In this document: in pieces, positions 49,991 through 60,226 of the stretch
How positions within the stretch are numbered: the first letter of the stretch is position 1
Layout of the letters: each line of letters opens with the position of its first letter
NCBI GenBank assembly: GCA_013399695.1
Contig: VXAU01001773.1
Coordinates: 56,278 to 120,277 of the forward strand
Direction: 5' to 3'
Origin: Formicarius rufipectus
Lineage: Eukaryota; Chordata; Aves; Passeriformes; Formicariidae
Length of the DNA stretch: 64,000 nt
Notes under the pieces: model-generated
What the model saw: only the letters and a program-made list of their open reading frames with translations
Databases searched by the model: none
What the model was told of the DNA's origin: nothing
Position numbers and translations under genes: made by a program

Positions 49991-52900
49991 CCCCACAACT
50001 TGCTAATTAGTGACTGCTGGGCATCACAAGGATTGTTGTTTTCTCTGATATGCTGATTTCTTCTGTCTCAGTGGAATTTGAGATCACAAAAATAAAAGAA
50101 AAAAAAAGAAAAGCTGCTTCTTCAGAAGTGAACGGGGAAAATTTTTTTAGTAAGGTCAGGAGAAATTTAATTGAAAGAATGAGTTTATTTCTTCTTTCCT
50201 GAAGGGGTATTGTGTTCTTCTGCTAAGCAAATTGCTGGTTAAAGCGACCAAAGCAAAACAAAATGGTTTTTAAATTATAGATCAAAGAGCGAGATGTTTC
50301 TGGAAGGCCTCCCCTCCCCAACTCACATTCTCAGGCAGGTGTCCAGTGAGCAGTGTGGCTTCAGGGAGCTGGCATCAACCAGAGCAGGGCTGGGAGATGC
50401 AAAAACCACACCAGGAAAATCCTGGAGGATAAAGTACTGGGATCTGCATAACTGGGTGGGAGGCTTTTGTGGGTTGGGGGAGGGGAAGGGAAGAACTTCT
50501 ACAGCCATCACTTTCACTTGGAGGAGTAAGATTTTGCACCCAGAAGTTGACCAGCAGGTTTGCAGCTGTATTTGTAGGAAGTCCATCATGCCCCAAAACA
50601 GCTCTTATGGGGAGAGTTGTGCTCCAAGGCAGCCCGATGTATTGTTAATTCTTTTGCAAAATATATGCTACCAAGTAAAACCTTCAAGGATTCCCTGCAA
50701 AACTTGGTCTAATGTCTGTTGGTTCTGAACGTATTTGTAGAAAGACCAAAAAAATGCTCACCCTCTCTCCATTCCCTGCCCACTGGGTCTCAGGGATGGC
50801 TTGCGTTGACTGTTTGCTCTGCCAGCGAGCACCTCACATACTTCACTGCCCACCAAGCCCTGCTGTCCTTTCAACCTGCACTGCTCAAACGGTTTGCGTC
50901 CATGCAACAGATAAAAGACTTCTCTATCTTGTGGTCTATGAATTTTTTCCATCCTATGGAAAGCTGGCAAAGTGCTCCCGAACCAGAGCCTCTGAACAGT
51001 GTACTGGAGGGCAGAGGAGGGAGATTCCCATGTCCTGACTTACCCCATAATTCCAATTTCCATGTCACCAGACAGGAGGAAAGGTCCTTTCCTAAGCTGA
51101 TGTCACTGGGGTTGGGCTTGTCTCATCCTATACATGGGATGGAAAATCCTGCACACATCCCCTCAGGTACCAGCAGCATCCAAGGGGAAGCTGACAAACC
51201 CATCCCTTGGTCCCAGGTTCCGCTCTGCAGACTTCAGGCATCCCAAATGGACAGAGGAGGCCCCATCCATGGAAATCCCATGCCATGGGGTGTAAAGGCA
51301 GTCATTAAGGTTATCCCTGCACCATGTTTTGACTGAGAGCATCACCTCCTCCTTATGGCAAGGGGCTAGGTGCCTGCCTGAGCCCTGCCCAAGGTCAGAC
51401 TGTTATTCACCCACTTTTAATCAAACCTGCAGCTGGAGTTAAAGCCTCAGCCTTTGACATTGCTGCAGAATTTTGCAGTGAGGCTCCAGCTTCACCCACT
51501 GCTGCTTTGGGCCCTTGATTGAAATCCCCCAATGCTCTACCCATCTAAGCCATCCCCACTGGAGGCTACATGCCCTTGCCATGCACCTGATCCTGTGCTG
51601 GGAATGAACTAAGAGCATCGGTGCTCTGCTGACCTGGGGTCTCCGTGCCAGTACCCCTGTGGCACTGCTGGCCTGTGCCCCCTCAGTGGTGGTTGGGGCA
51701 CCCGGGCGCTTGTGCTCTTCTAGCAAGGGCAGGAGGCATTGACATTCCTACTGGGTTTGTGCATTGCACAAGTAAACAACAATATGCACTGATCTGGTAA
51801 CTAATATGTTGGATGCTTTTTATTGGAATGAGCCAGGGCAGCGACATGCCAGGGGTTTTAATCAAGGGCTAGACTGGAAAGGTGGTTTCCCCTGGAAGGG
51901 ACTGCACTGTGTTAGGGTTGCACCTGCATGGAGTGCCTAGTGCCCCATGTTAGGTGCCCCTGGAGTGATCCCAACCCTACACCCAACCATAGCAGCCCAT
52001 ACATCTATTCTACCAGCCCATGTACTACATCTAATTGCCACACCAGACCCCAGTGGGTCTTTTCTTAAGTAAAGTTCTTTCAAGGTCTTTAAATATTAGG
52101 CACAAAGTGCTTTCCCAGGCTCTAACTGTGTTCCACTCCGCAGCACCCATTCAGGGCAGGGAGCAAGCAAGAATGCTCTGCCCAGAAGCACAAGGGATGC
52201 CCAGGGCCATTTTCTCCAAAACCACTGTATCTCTATGTGGTTGCTCCTACTGCTATTTTTATTACAGATGTGTTATTGAGATTCAAATGCATGTTTCAAA
52301 TCCTCACTCCTTTGCATAATTCTTTTTAATTAACACTTCAAACGTTTGAACACAAGAGCCACACTATTTCCCTGACAAAGTTGACTGAATCTCCTTTCCC
52401 CCAAAGCTCCCCTGCTAAATTTCTGAGGGCTAGAGCTGGTTCCAGAGCTGTCCTCTGTGTCGCCTATTCAGTGGAGTGATAGCATTTGGGATCAGGCTCT
52501 GCAGAAACAGGAACTAAGGGAGTAGAGGGAGTCGATGGCTGCAGTGGCTACCATCACACACCCCTGCAAGCAGCTCGGCACACACCAAGCAGCCAAACAG
52601 CATGAGCTTGACACAGAAATCATGGTGTTTGAAGTGAAAATAGTCAAGGCCACTACTCTGTCATCCCTTGCCCCAGCACCAGCTGCTGCTCTAACACTGT
52701 AACCCCCATGTCAAACAAAACCTCCCCAAAAGGAGCATTCCATCTCCCGGGTCATGTTTTGGTTACATTTCCAACCTTCCTGGCACCCAAAAGACCCAGA
52801 GGCACCTATCTTCCTTCTGAAATTGTACTTTGAAAATAAAACCTGGAATTGTCACACCATTGCATTCACTAGGAAGAGCTGGAGCTTTTCCTCAGCTATC

Positions 52901-54700
52901 CCAGGAGCTGGAAATTATAAAAGGCCCAAAAGATATAACAGAGACATGTGTGCAAAGGAAGCAGCCCAGGTCCCCATCCCACCTTCCCTTCCTTTTCCAT
53001 ACCCATGGGGTCTCCCTGTCTTGAGTGGCAGCATCCTCAGTTTGCAGGATTAAGACTCCAAAGAGCAGTATGGTTCAGCACATGGGAAAATGTCGGGATA
53101 GGAAAATAAACTTCTGCTTTAAATCATGCAAGTGCAGAAATTATTAGATACAACAAAATTGCATAATTAGCAAGATTTAATAAGATACTGTCCCAGACAT
53201 GCAAAAGAAGTGAGTTTTTGTTCAGCTACAAAATACATTAATTTGCAAATACTCTTAATACTAATTTTTTGTTATTTAGACTGATTTTTTTAAAGTCTCC
53301 GATAAAATGAGATATCTGGACTGAGTATTCCAGTTGCACTTCCGAGTGCAGGAATCCAGCTTTGATGTTCATCTTGATAACATCTTTTTAGAGCCTTGAC
53401 AGCATCAAATTAAATTCTGATTACCCTGATAGTGCAGTACAGCTTCCAAATGTATTCAGGTGACTTTTTGTTCTGGAAGAAAATTAGCTATTTTGACAAG
53501 GAAGCTTGTTAGGCAGCCAAGAGATGCGGGGGAAACAGCCCTGCCAGGGAAGCAGCAATTCCCAGCCCCGATTTCAGCCCTGGGGCTACTGGGCTGTGGT
53601 GTCCCAGCAAGCCAGGTCACTGCCATTGGAACTCTAGCAGGGAGGGGCAACAGAAGCAAACTCTGCAAAAGCCAAATTACACCTTTGGTAGCTCACACCT
53701 CTCCCAGTACCAGAAACCTGGATCATTTGCCCCCTCCAGATGGAATATCCCAAAGGGATATGCCTTTCGATGGGAGGTCCTCAGAGAATGGACCATGGGT
53801 GGCTGCAGGATCTGCTGTTAGAGCAAGGCAGATACATCCATGCAGAGATATCACCTCTACATGCAGGGAGGCCACTTCTTGTCTCTTTCCTATCTCAGTC
53901 TTGCATTTAACTCATCTCCAAATCACTGGCCCAGCTGTGGGCATGAACACAGTATCCCAGAGGGATGTGGTCCCTAACATGGTTGAGGAAGTACATTCCA
54001 CCCATCTGAGCCACCTGCAATGCCCAAGGAATAGGTCTGGCCCCCCCACGCTATCCTCACCCTGTTCATTTCCATGCAGCAGTGCTGCTCCGCTGCCCAG
54101 GTTCCATTCCATGGCTGAATGTTAGGTTGAAAATAAAGTGCAAATATTATTGTTCACAGAGATTACCAGGTCCCCCACTGTGATTTAGACATCTTTAAGC
54201 TTTCTATTTTATTAATCCTTACCCTACAGTTAATGACATTGAAATGTGATGTCTGCAAACAAAGGCATGCACTGTAGCATTATCTCTGTGAGATACGGTG
54301 GTTTGGGCACTCATTTGTAAATATGCACGTTAAGGAATTACATAGTGATACTACTCAAAAGATGCAGCTCAAGTTGCCTGCCCTGAGCAGGGTTCTCATA
54401 GTCTTTACCTCCTGCCCCTGAATAGCTCGGGGAAGGGCTGGCTCAATAGAAAACTCACTATTTTCTTCCAGCTTTTCTGGGTAAATCATCCTGTCCCTAA
54501 AACCTGTATTTTCCCAGGAAGTCTCTCTCCAGAAGTCTTGGCTTCAAAAGAAGACTTGCTTGGTGAACTGCCAGCTGCTGTGGGGGACAGCTCAACAGCT
54601 GGCACTGGAGCAAGCTCTTCCTCGACAGCCAATAGGGGATGATGGAGCAGAGGGTCACAAACATCCTTGTTCCCACTGCTCAGGACTGAGCTGTGTTAAG

Positions 54701-56599
54701 ATCTGATTAGTGAGCGATGCCTCTGTCCAAACTAAGGTGCAAATGAGATCATATGCCAAAGTATAATAATACAGATTTTATTTAACAAGAAATGTGAGAA
54801 AGAAATAGAAAGGAGGAGAGAAAAAGACAGCGATATCAAGTAGAAGCACCACTTGTGTATCTATTGGTGTCCTGCTGGTCCTTTTTCGCCCTGAATTTCT
54901 TGATGGGGGGCAGTCCCAGAGTCATTCTTCTGGGGGCACCACCTTTATATTGTCCAAGTTCCAGGTATCCACAGGGTGGTCACAGATTCTGTTCTCATAA
55001 CTTGAGGTGACATGTGCATGAGCAGTTGCTTCCTTTCCTACAGTTTTCCACAGTGGAATTTTTTATACAGATGCATTAACCAGGATGTGCTGTCCAGATT
55101 TCACTTCTGCCAGGCCTGGAATTAATACCTTTCTGTTGCAAATTCCTCTCTTCACTGCTCATCTGACGTTCCCACTGTGGAGGCATATCTTATGGACAGT
55201 GAGACATGCCATTGTGCTCTTTAAGTCCTTACAACTTGTGACAGTAGGATCACACACACGAGCCACTGCCAGCTCCACATGCAAGCACTGGCAGAGGATC
55301 CCACCTTCAGCACTGCCCATTTGTGGTGCCTTAGGACCTGACACAAATGAGGAGCAGCTGTCTATTAAAGCCAAGGGCAGGAAAATAACACCTTCATTGG
55401 CTCCCTGCCGCACACTGGCACTGGGCTGAGCTCCTGCAGACCTGTAGCTGGAGATTTCTTCTATGCAAACTTCAAATGAATTATTCCCCTTCCAGCTGCT
55501 GGAGGACAGTGAAGCCCACAGTAGCAGCTGGTGCCATCAGCACCTGCTTTAGAAATAAGCCAGGTAGTGTCCCAGAGACCAGCCCTTCTTGCACAGCTGT
55601 TGTAGATCCCAAGACCCTGCACTGCACAGGGCCAGAGAACTGCTGGAGAAACAGAAAGTCTCCAGCTATTTATTCTTAGCAGCAACCTTTGCCCACCTCA
55701 AAAGAAGAAAATAGGAGGATACGGGTATCATGGATCACACTGCACAAGTCCCTGTTACAGCTGTGTAATAAAGCTGCCTGGTCAGTTTTCATGGTGGTAG
55801 TGTCAGTCACTTTTAATTTTCTTGGGGCCATGTTCTGGAATCAGTCCATCACCTGCAAAGTTCACCAGCTATTCAGAAAGAGTTTATAACTTTCAAGTAA
55901 TCCTGATAGTAGTGAATTTTATTTGACATCCAAGAAAAAAGAAGCCAGGAAGCAATGAAAAAAAGCATCCTTTTTTTTTTAATCTTAAGACAGCTGGCAT
56001 TTCTATATAAGATCTACAACCATTGGGTGCAGAAAACCACAATAGGAGGAGATGGATGTTTTGTTGTTGTATGGGTGCTGCTGAGTGAGGGCACAAGCCA
56101 CGGGCAGTCAAGGACATTCCTCAATAGATATTGTAGCATGGAAAAAGCACGAAATCCTGGAGTCAATCTCTTAGTCTAGCCCCCTGGCGGTCTGTGTAGC
56201 CCCAAACGCTCAGATAATCCTTATGGATGTGTGGTGGGAACATACGGGTAGAGGGATAGGAGTCTGGGCTGTAGAGCAGCCTGGCTAACGTAGACTTGCA
56301 GGTGACTGTGGGGCTGTCACCAACCCTGGCAGCAACCAGAACTGCCCCAGGACCAACATACAACAGTCACCATCTCCCCATTCTGCATAGATTTGAAGCA
56401 GACAAGCTGGAAGGGATGAGGATGATCAGTCCACCACCTCTGTCCCTGCCAAAGCCAACAGCGTATGTAAATTGTATATTAAGACGGGAGTAGTCTTATG
56501 GTTCTTATAAGGATTCAAGAATTGCAACATGGAGTTCTACTCATGTTCCCAGCTGAGAGGCACTTTCCTAGCTGGCAAGAAGAGGGAGTTAGAATTAGT
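54701..56599. other. Intergenic, possible old retroviral sequence
   Basis: A minus-strand AATAAA at about 54780, a CCCCCATCAAGAAAT stretch nearby and two short minus-strand frames (55413-55159 and 55685-55461) give the feel of a decayed LTR element, but no motif fixes the family. No terminal repeats or primer-binding site were found. Treat as unassigned. Confidence 0.3.
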
Positions 56600-57060
56600 G
56601 TGCGTTTCAGCTGCCACCTTCCCAATACCTGCGAACGTGAGCTACTGCGCGTGCGCAGTGACTCGCGGGTGACACCTGCTGACGGAAAGGGAGTACTGCG
56701 GGCAAGAGCGTCACGCACGCGCAGTCCGTCGTCAGAAGCCAGAGATCACGTGACATGTGATAGCAAGATGGATGCGAAGTCAACGCATGCGCAACAACAG
56801 TCACGAAGCCTTGCTATGACGTCCTGGGAATGGAAAGATGGCGACAGCGCGCACATGCGCAGTTAATCGCCTGAAGCTCATCGTCCCATGGTAAGTGAGG
56901 GCGACCCGCCCGTCGTGCCTCTCCAGTGTCACCTGCTGATCGAAGAGCGGCACGGCAGCGAACCCCCCGCAGGCGCGTCCCGGGCGTCTCTCGGGCCGCG
57001 CCCTCAGAGAGGGGAACGTAAACAGGGGAGGGGCGGTGGCCCGGCGGGGCGCGAGGTGAT
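56600..57060 (+). promoter_or_regulatory. CpG-island promoter with NRF1-type sites, gene unknown
   Basis: A CpG-dense block with NRF1-like palindromes TGCGCGTGCGCA at 56646-56657 and CGCATGCGC at 56784-56792. Partial ones lie near 56715-56724 and 56851-56860. It also has an E-box CACGTG at 56747-56752, a CRE-like TGACGTC at 56817-56823 and a YY1-like AAGATGGCG at 56835-56843. There is no TATA box. This set is typical of housekeeping and nuclear-encoded mitochondrial genes, often transcribed in both directions. The strand is inferred from a good GTAAGT donor at 56891. Most of the block recurs at 57202-57596 through an assembly error. Confidence 0.65.
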
Positions 57061-57736
57061 GCCAAAAAGCACGAAATAAATTAACTGCTTAGAAACAATT
57101 TGGTCTTTAAGCAGCAAAGGTATTTATTGCCAACGCTAGGAGTCGAGGCAGTTCGCAGTGCACAAACTCAGTGTACGCTTCCAGGCTATGTTGTCTTTAG
57201 NCGGGTGACACCTGCTGACGGAAAGGGAGTACTGCGGGCAAGAGCGTCACGCACGCGCAGTCCGTCGTCAGAAGCCAGAGATCACGTGACATGTGATAGC
57301 AAGATGGATGCGAAGTCAACGCATGCGCAACAACAGTCACGAAGCCTTGCTATGACGTCCTGGGAATGGAAAGATGGCGACAGCGCGCACATGCGCAGTT
57401 AATCGCCTGAAGCTCATCGTCCCATGGTAAGTGAGGGCGACCCGCCCGTCGTGCCTCTCCAGTGTCACCTGCTGATCGAAGAGCGGCACGGCAGCGAACC
57501 CCCCGCAGGCGCGTCCCGGGCGTCTCTCGGGCCGCGCCCTCAGAGAGGGGAACGTAAACAGGGGAGGGGCGGTGGCCCGGCGGGGCGCGAGGTGATGCCA
57601 AAAAGCACGAAATAAATTAACTGCTTAGAAACAATTTGGTCTTTAAGCAGCAAAGGTATTTATTGCCAACGCTAGGAGTCGAGGCAGTTCGCAGTGCACA
57701 AACTCAGTGTACGCTTCCAGGCTATGTTGTCTTTAG
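56666..57736. repeat. False direct duplication 1 around a single N (57201)
   Basis: Bases 56666-57200 (535 bp) recur at 57202-57736, with no difference noticed, offset 536. The left copy ends and the right copy starts exactly at the N. This fits two overlapping contig ends placed side by side. Confidence 0.93.
56838..56890 (+). CDS. Candidate first coding exon of an unrecognised gene
   Basis: An ATG lies inside the YY1-like AAGATGGCGAC element, a common arrangement at housekeeping start sites. It opens 17 codons (MATARTCAVNRLKLIVP) plus two bases, up to the donor ATG/GTAAGTGAGG. No later exon was found, and I do not recognise the protein. The ATG directly before the donor (56888-56890) is an alternative start. 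A noncoding first exon, or transcription in the other direction, is equally possible. Confidence 0.25.
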
Positions 57737-57830
57737 TACCCTTTAGCGGGTCATAAAATGGTTTTGCAATCAGTCCGTACTGTTATATCCACGGACGACA
57801 CCAACCTGTCATTCCCAGAAAGACTCCTAG
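57062..57830 (-). mobile_element. Possible 3' LTR of the minus-oriented retrovirus
   Basis: GC content falls abruptly at about 57062. The sequence between there and the pol remnant has a minus-strand AATAAA (57127-57122; copy at 57663-57658) and lies where a 3' LTR would be expected. No matching 5' LTR or target-site duplication was found, so borders are guesses. Part of it is doubled by assembly duplication 1. Confidence 0.35.
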
Positions 57831-57961
57831 TTCTCACCGTCTGCAGTCAAGGTGTCTCGCAGGTGGCGTCATTTCTTGCCGTTCCCAGAGCTGTGCTTTC
57901 TGCTGAGAGACTCGATACCCACGCAGGCTCAAAAGCTTAACAGCAGTGGCAATCAGTATAT

Positions 57962-58790
57962 CATCTACATATTGTAGAAGTATACTTTCTCCTGGTGGCA
58001 ACTGCCATAGTTCTAATTCCTCAGCTAACTGATTCCCCAAAAACTGGGGGACTATTTTTGAACCCTTGAGGTGACACTGTCTAAATGAGCTGAGTTTTCT
58101 TTCCAGTGGTAGGACTCTCCGACTCGAAGGCAAATATCTTTTGACTTCTCTGTGTTAAGGCAGGGGATAATAAGGCATCTTTTAAACGCAGTACAACAAC
58201 TGGATGTATGTTTTTGGCTATGTCATTTACTGCCCTTTAATGTTGAACCAACCTGTAAGATCCATTTGCTTTCTTGGCTAGTGGAACTGGGGTGTTGAAA
58301 TCTGAGTCACGCTTTATCAAAAGCCCTAACTTCAAAAAATTTATGTATTTTTGGCTCAATTCCTTTCCTATCCTGNCATCTACATATTGTAGAAGTATAC
58401 TTTCTCCTGGTGGCAACTGCCATAGTTCTAATTCCTCAGCTAACTGATTCCCCAAAAACTGGGGGACTATTTTTGAACCCTTGAGGTGACACTGTCTAAA
58501 TGAGCTGAGTTTTCTTTCCAGTGGTAGGACTCTCCGACTCGAAGGCAAATATCTTTTGACTTCTCTGTGTTAAGGCAGGGGATAATAAGGCATCTTTTAA
58601 ACGCAGTACAACAACTGGATGTATGTTTTTGGCTATGTCATTTACTGCCCTTTAATGTTGAACCAACCTGTAAGATCCATTTGCTTTCTTGGCTAGTGGA
58701 ACTGGGGTGTTGAAATCTGAGTCACGCTTTATCAAAAGCCCTAACTTCAAAAAATTTATGTATTTTTGGCTCAATTCCTTTCCTATCCTG
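57962..58790. repeat. False direct duplication 2 around a single N (58376)
   Basis: Bases 57962-58375 (414 bp) recur at 58377-58790, offset 415, bounded exactly by the N. The block carries part of the retroviral reverse transcriptase. Confidence 0.93.
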
Positions 58791-59504
58791 TAGCCTCAGT
58801 GGACGTGGTTTCCTAATTACTGACTTACCTGGTATTTCAGTAGCCCAGACTCCAGGGTATACCCGAGCCAAAATTTGATTGACATTGTGATTATTTTGGC
58901 TTAGTTCAGCAGAGCTGATTGCTAAACTCATAGCTGTTATCAATTGCTCCCCTTTTACTTTAAATTCAATTTTATCTGATTTCATTATCCATTTTTTTTC
59001 TATTTTTAAACTTGAGGGGTTAAAAAAAGCTTTTTCTGATTGACTAGTTGCACCCATGAGTTGAACAAATTTATTATCTTTAGGTATCATTCTAAAACTC
59101 ATTGTTTCTGANAGTCACGCTTTATCAAAAGCCCTAACTTCAAAAAATTTATGTATTTTTGGCTCAATTCCTTTCCTATCCTGTAGCCTCAGTGGACGTG
59201 GTTTCCTAATTACTGACTTACCTGGTATTTCAGTAGCCCAGACTCCAGGGTATACCCGAGCCAAAATTTGATTGACATTGTGATTATTTTGGCTTAGTTC
59301 AGCAGAGCTGATTGCTAAACTCATAGCTGTTATCAATTGCTCCCCTTTTACTTTAAATTCAATTTTATCTGATTTCATTATCCATTTTTTTTCTATTTTT
59401 AAACTTGAGGGGTTAAAAAAAGCTTTTTCTGATTGACTAGTTGCACCCATGAGTTGAACAAATTTATTATCTTTAGGTATCATTCTAAAACTCATTGTTT
59501 CTGA
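58720..59504. repeat. False direct duplication 3 around a single N (59112)
   Basis: Bases 58720-59111 (392 bp) recur at 59113-59504, offset 393. About 71 bp at its left end are therefore present three times in the window, because duplication 2 overlaps it. Confidence 0.93.
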
Positions 59505-60226
59505 ACTTTTAAGTTCTTTCAGAATATCCAAGGGCACCTCATAAAATCCCTTCAGCAATGTGCCTCTGAATGTTTTCTCAGATATACAATAATTTTTCCA
59601 AAACCAAACAAGACAACACAAAATGACAGTAATTACACACAAAAGTAGCAACACATCTCAGGTATAATTTCTAGGTCTTATCAGATGTGGTATGCTTATA
59701 GTTAACTGTTCAGCACTACTTCCCATATGGAAGCTTAAACATACATAGAGACAAATGACTCACAATACATAAAGACAGACCAAACTGATAAAACACAGAA
59801 CAAGACAAGAAGAAACCTAAAGAAAACTTAGNTAGTTGCACCCATGAGTTGAACAAATTTATTATCTTTAGGTATCATTCTAAAACTCATTGTTTCTGAA
59901 CTTTTAAGTTCTTTCAGAATATCCAAGGGCACCTCATAAAATCCCTTCAGCAATGTGCCTCTGAATGTTTTCTCAGATATACAATAATTTTTCCAAAACC
60001 AAACAAGACAACACAAAATGACAGTAATTACACACAAAAGTAGCAACACATCTCAGGTATAATTTCTAGGTCTTATCAGATGTGGTATGCTTATAGTTAA
60101 CTGTTCAGCACTACTTCCCATATGGAAGCTTAAACATACATAGAGACAAATGACTCACAATACATAAAGACAGACCAAACTGATAAAACACAGAACAAGA
60201 CAAGAAGAAACCTAAAGAAAACTTAG
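59438..60226. repeat. False direct duplication 4 around a single N (59832)
   Basis: Bases 59438-59831 (394 bp) recur at 59833-60226, offset 395. The last of the chain; sequence to the right is single-copy in this window. Confidence 0.93.

Larger units (their letters stand above)
47906..54700. other. Intergenic stretch, no gene recognised
   Basis: A/T tracts lie at 48410-48435 and 49964-49990 (T run). A 17-18-base unit is present three times at 49481-49532. Several open frames of 140-220 codons exist (for example 48993-49634 minus, 50719-51336 plus and 53460-54125 plus), but none shows a recognisable domain or a good coding signature. No CLIP2 exon was recognised, although CLIP2 is the expected upstream neighbour in mammals. 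Confidence 0.6.
57830..59660 (-). pseudogene. Endogenous retrovirus pol remnant (gammaretrovirus-like reverse transcriptase)
   Basis: Minus-strand frames carry, in order, a decayed protease-like stretch, the WATEIPGK-type entry to reverse transcriptase, a DFNTPVPLAKK-type fingers motif, a PQGFKNSP-type motif (about 58075-58050) and the catalytic YVDD (57971-57960). The wording is closest to gammaretroviral polymerases. It is broken: there is a frame change after the first RT segment (about 58745 in the copy nearest the left), an in-frame stop after the fingers region (about 58243), and another frame change between the PQGF motif and the YVDD segment. RNase H, integrase and env are absent. A hydrophobic frame at about 59654-59500 lies upstream; its origin is unclear. 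Apparent repeats of these pieces come from assembly overlaps. Confidence 0.8.

Noticed and set aside
49861..50115. A- and T-rich tracts as a retroposon tail
   Set aside because: No SINE or LINE body could be seen attached to them; left as simple repeats.
57202..57596. Second copy of the CpG promoter as a true paralogous promoter
   Set aside because: It is a repeat of the block at 56666-57060 starting exactly at an N; explained by unmerged contig ends.
58237..60049. Tandem array of retroviral RT units
   Set aside because: The pieces overlap as a staggered chain with N at each border, which fits contig overlaps and not an array of insertions.
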